A stretch of DNA of 12,646 nucleotides from JBEKZQ01 sp049509675. Its GTDB lineage: Bacteria; Planctomycetota; Planctomycetia; Pirellulales; Thermoguttaceae. The notes below the pieces were generated by a model, which made no database searches, was not told the origin of the DNA, and worked only from the letters and a program-made list of their open reading frames with translations. Location: NCBI GenBank assembly GCA_049509675.1, contig JBEKZQ010000163.1, positions 1-12,646 of the forward strand. The letters run 5' to 3'. Below, in pieces: positions 11,925 through 12,646 of this stretch. Every line of letters starts with the position of its first letter. Position 1 is the first letter of the stretch. The translations under genes and the position numbers were made by a program.

Positions 11925-12646
11925 CTATTGACCGCCCTTGCCTTCGCCGGCCAGCGAGCCGAAGCGGAAGTTGCTGAACGTCGCCCCGGTCCGGTAGCTC
12001 TCCAGCCCGACCATGTTGATGCTATCAAGTTCGAAGGCGGCGGCAAAGGGCGCCGACATCCGCCAGTCGCCTACCAAATAATGAATGGTCTTCGCGGGAA
12101 TGTCCACGGTCACCGTGATCGTCCGCTTGCCTTTCGGGAAATAGACTCCGGAGGACTTCTCGTCGCGTTTGAGGTCTCTGCTGGACGGCGTGCCCTGGAC
12201 GATCGCCGCCGCGCTCGTGTTGGGATCGAAGAACGCCGTGATCCGCCGGCCGGACTGCGAATTGCCGACCACTACGGCGAAGTTGGGATAGGTGAACTTC
12301 TCGCCGCAGGGCGCGACGCCCACTTTGAAGGTGACGAGGCCCTTGGCGGCGTGTACGGCGGCAATGGCCCGGCCGGGGGCCGGCGCATTCTCGTCGGCGA
12401 GCAACTCCAGGCCGCCCGCCGTTTTCGTCAGCCTGGCGTTTTCCAGTTTGAACGCAGTAACCGGCAGGTCGATCGGCCTGGCGGTTACGGCGTGCGCCGC
12501 GTCGGGCGCCGGCCCATCGACCGTTTGGCTCACCCTCCGGCCGCCGGTTCCGCTGACGACCGTCACCCGTTTCACGAAAGGCATCAGATGAAGGTGGGCC
12601 TCGGCCGGAGTAGTCAGTTCCGTTCCATTGCTGCGAAGACCTTCGA
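11925..12646 (-). CDS. Unrecognised protein, C-terminal part (5' end beyond the window)
   Basis: The minus-strand frame is open from the right edge to TAG at 11925-11927. An ATG at 12584 exists, but codons upstream of it (LTTPAEAHLHL and further) also read as protein without a stop, so the gene most likely starts outside the window. The visible 240 or so residues are rich in beta-strand-like segments (GLVTFKVGVAP, FAVVVGNSQSGRRITAFFD, RTITVTVDIPAKTIHYLVG, ending FSNFRFGS). This suggests a jelly-roll or concanavalin-like module of the sort found at the C-terminus of large secreted planctomycete proteins. I cannot name a family. It lies 30 nt before the Gfo/Idh/MocA gene on the same strand and probably shares its transcript, which hints at a role in carbohydrate binding or processing. 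Confidence 0.7.
   Translation of the reverse strand, partial: EGLRSNGTELTTPAEAHLHLMPFVKRVTVVSGTGGRRVSQTVDGPAPDAAHAVTARPIDLPVTAFKLENARLTKTAGGLELLADENAPAPGRAIAAVHAAKGLVTFKVGVAPCGEKFTYPNFAVVVGNSQSGRRITAFFDPNTSAAAIVQGTPSSRDLKRDEKSSGVYFPKGKRTITVTVDIPAKTIHYLVGDWRMSAPFAAAFELDSINMVGLESYRTGATFSNFRFGSLAGEGKGGQ

Overview
The window looks like a piece of a moderately GC-rich Planctomycetes chromosome or metagenome contig. The evidence is the mix of families: a BamB-like PQQ-propeller protein, a PEP-CTERM protein with autotransporter-type beta-strand repeats, a DUF1080 (3-keto-glycoside hydrolase/lyase type) domain, a Tat-exported Gfo/Idh/MocA dehydrogenase, a GH99/WbsX-like domain and a CcbP-type calcium-binding protein. 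No tRNA, rRNA or CRISPR array was seen. The assignment rests on recalled family knowledge, not on a search.

Layout. 1-893 (+) is the C-terminal part of a PQQ-propeller protein. 894-1402 holds no convincing gene, only a few short inverted repeats. 1403-1966 (+) is a broken ISKra4-type transposase N-terminus with an in-frame amber codon, running into unrelated sequence. 1972-2490 (+) is an unrecognised 172-residue protein. 2451-5810 (-) is a tight three-gene operon read right to left: Tat-type aldo/keto reductase, then a secreted GH99-like/DUF1080 fusion, then a YpgQ/YedJ-like HD-domain hydrolase. A perfect 10-bp inverted repeat overlaps a possible -10 box just upstream of its first gene. 5869-6893 has no intact gene: it holds a probable frameshifted gene remnant (-), a 13-bp perfect hairpin and two smaller palindromes. 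6894-7736 (+) is a calcium-binding protein with an SH3-like N-terminus, and 7438-8124 (-) is a hypothetical protein; their tails run into each other. About 8152-10542 (+) is a PEP-CTERM repeat protein that lacks its N-terminus. 10476-11894 (-) is a Tat-exported Gfo/Idh/MocA oxidoreductase, and 11925-12646 (-) is the C-terminal part of an unrecognised protein just upstream of it in the same operon.

How the genes may work together (inference). The DUF1080 domain, the Gfo/Idh/MocA dehydrogenase and the aldo/keto reductase are the kinds of enzymes expected in oxidative glycan breakdown: oxidise the sugar at C3, cleave the weakened glycosidic bond, then reduce the keto-sugar. All three carry export signals or Tat-like motifs, which suggests periplasmic work.

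The most unusual property is the number of abnormal junctions: a transposase fragment fused to other sequence, two convergent genes that both seem to have lost their native C-termini at one point, a repeat protein with no head, and two more convergent overlaps. This is either a zone of repeated deletion and rearrangement or, in part, an assembly artefact. I found no clear undescribed defence or mobile system.
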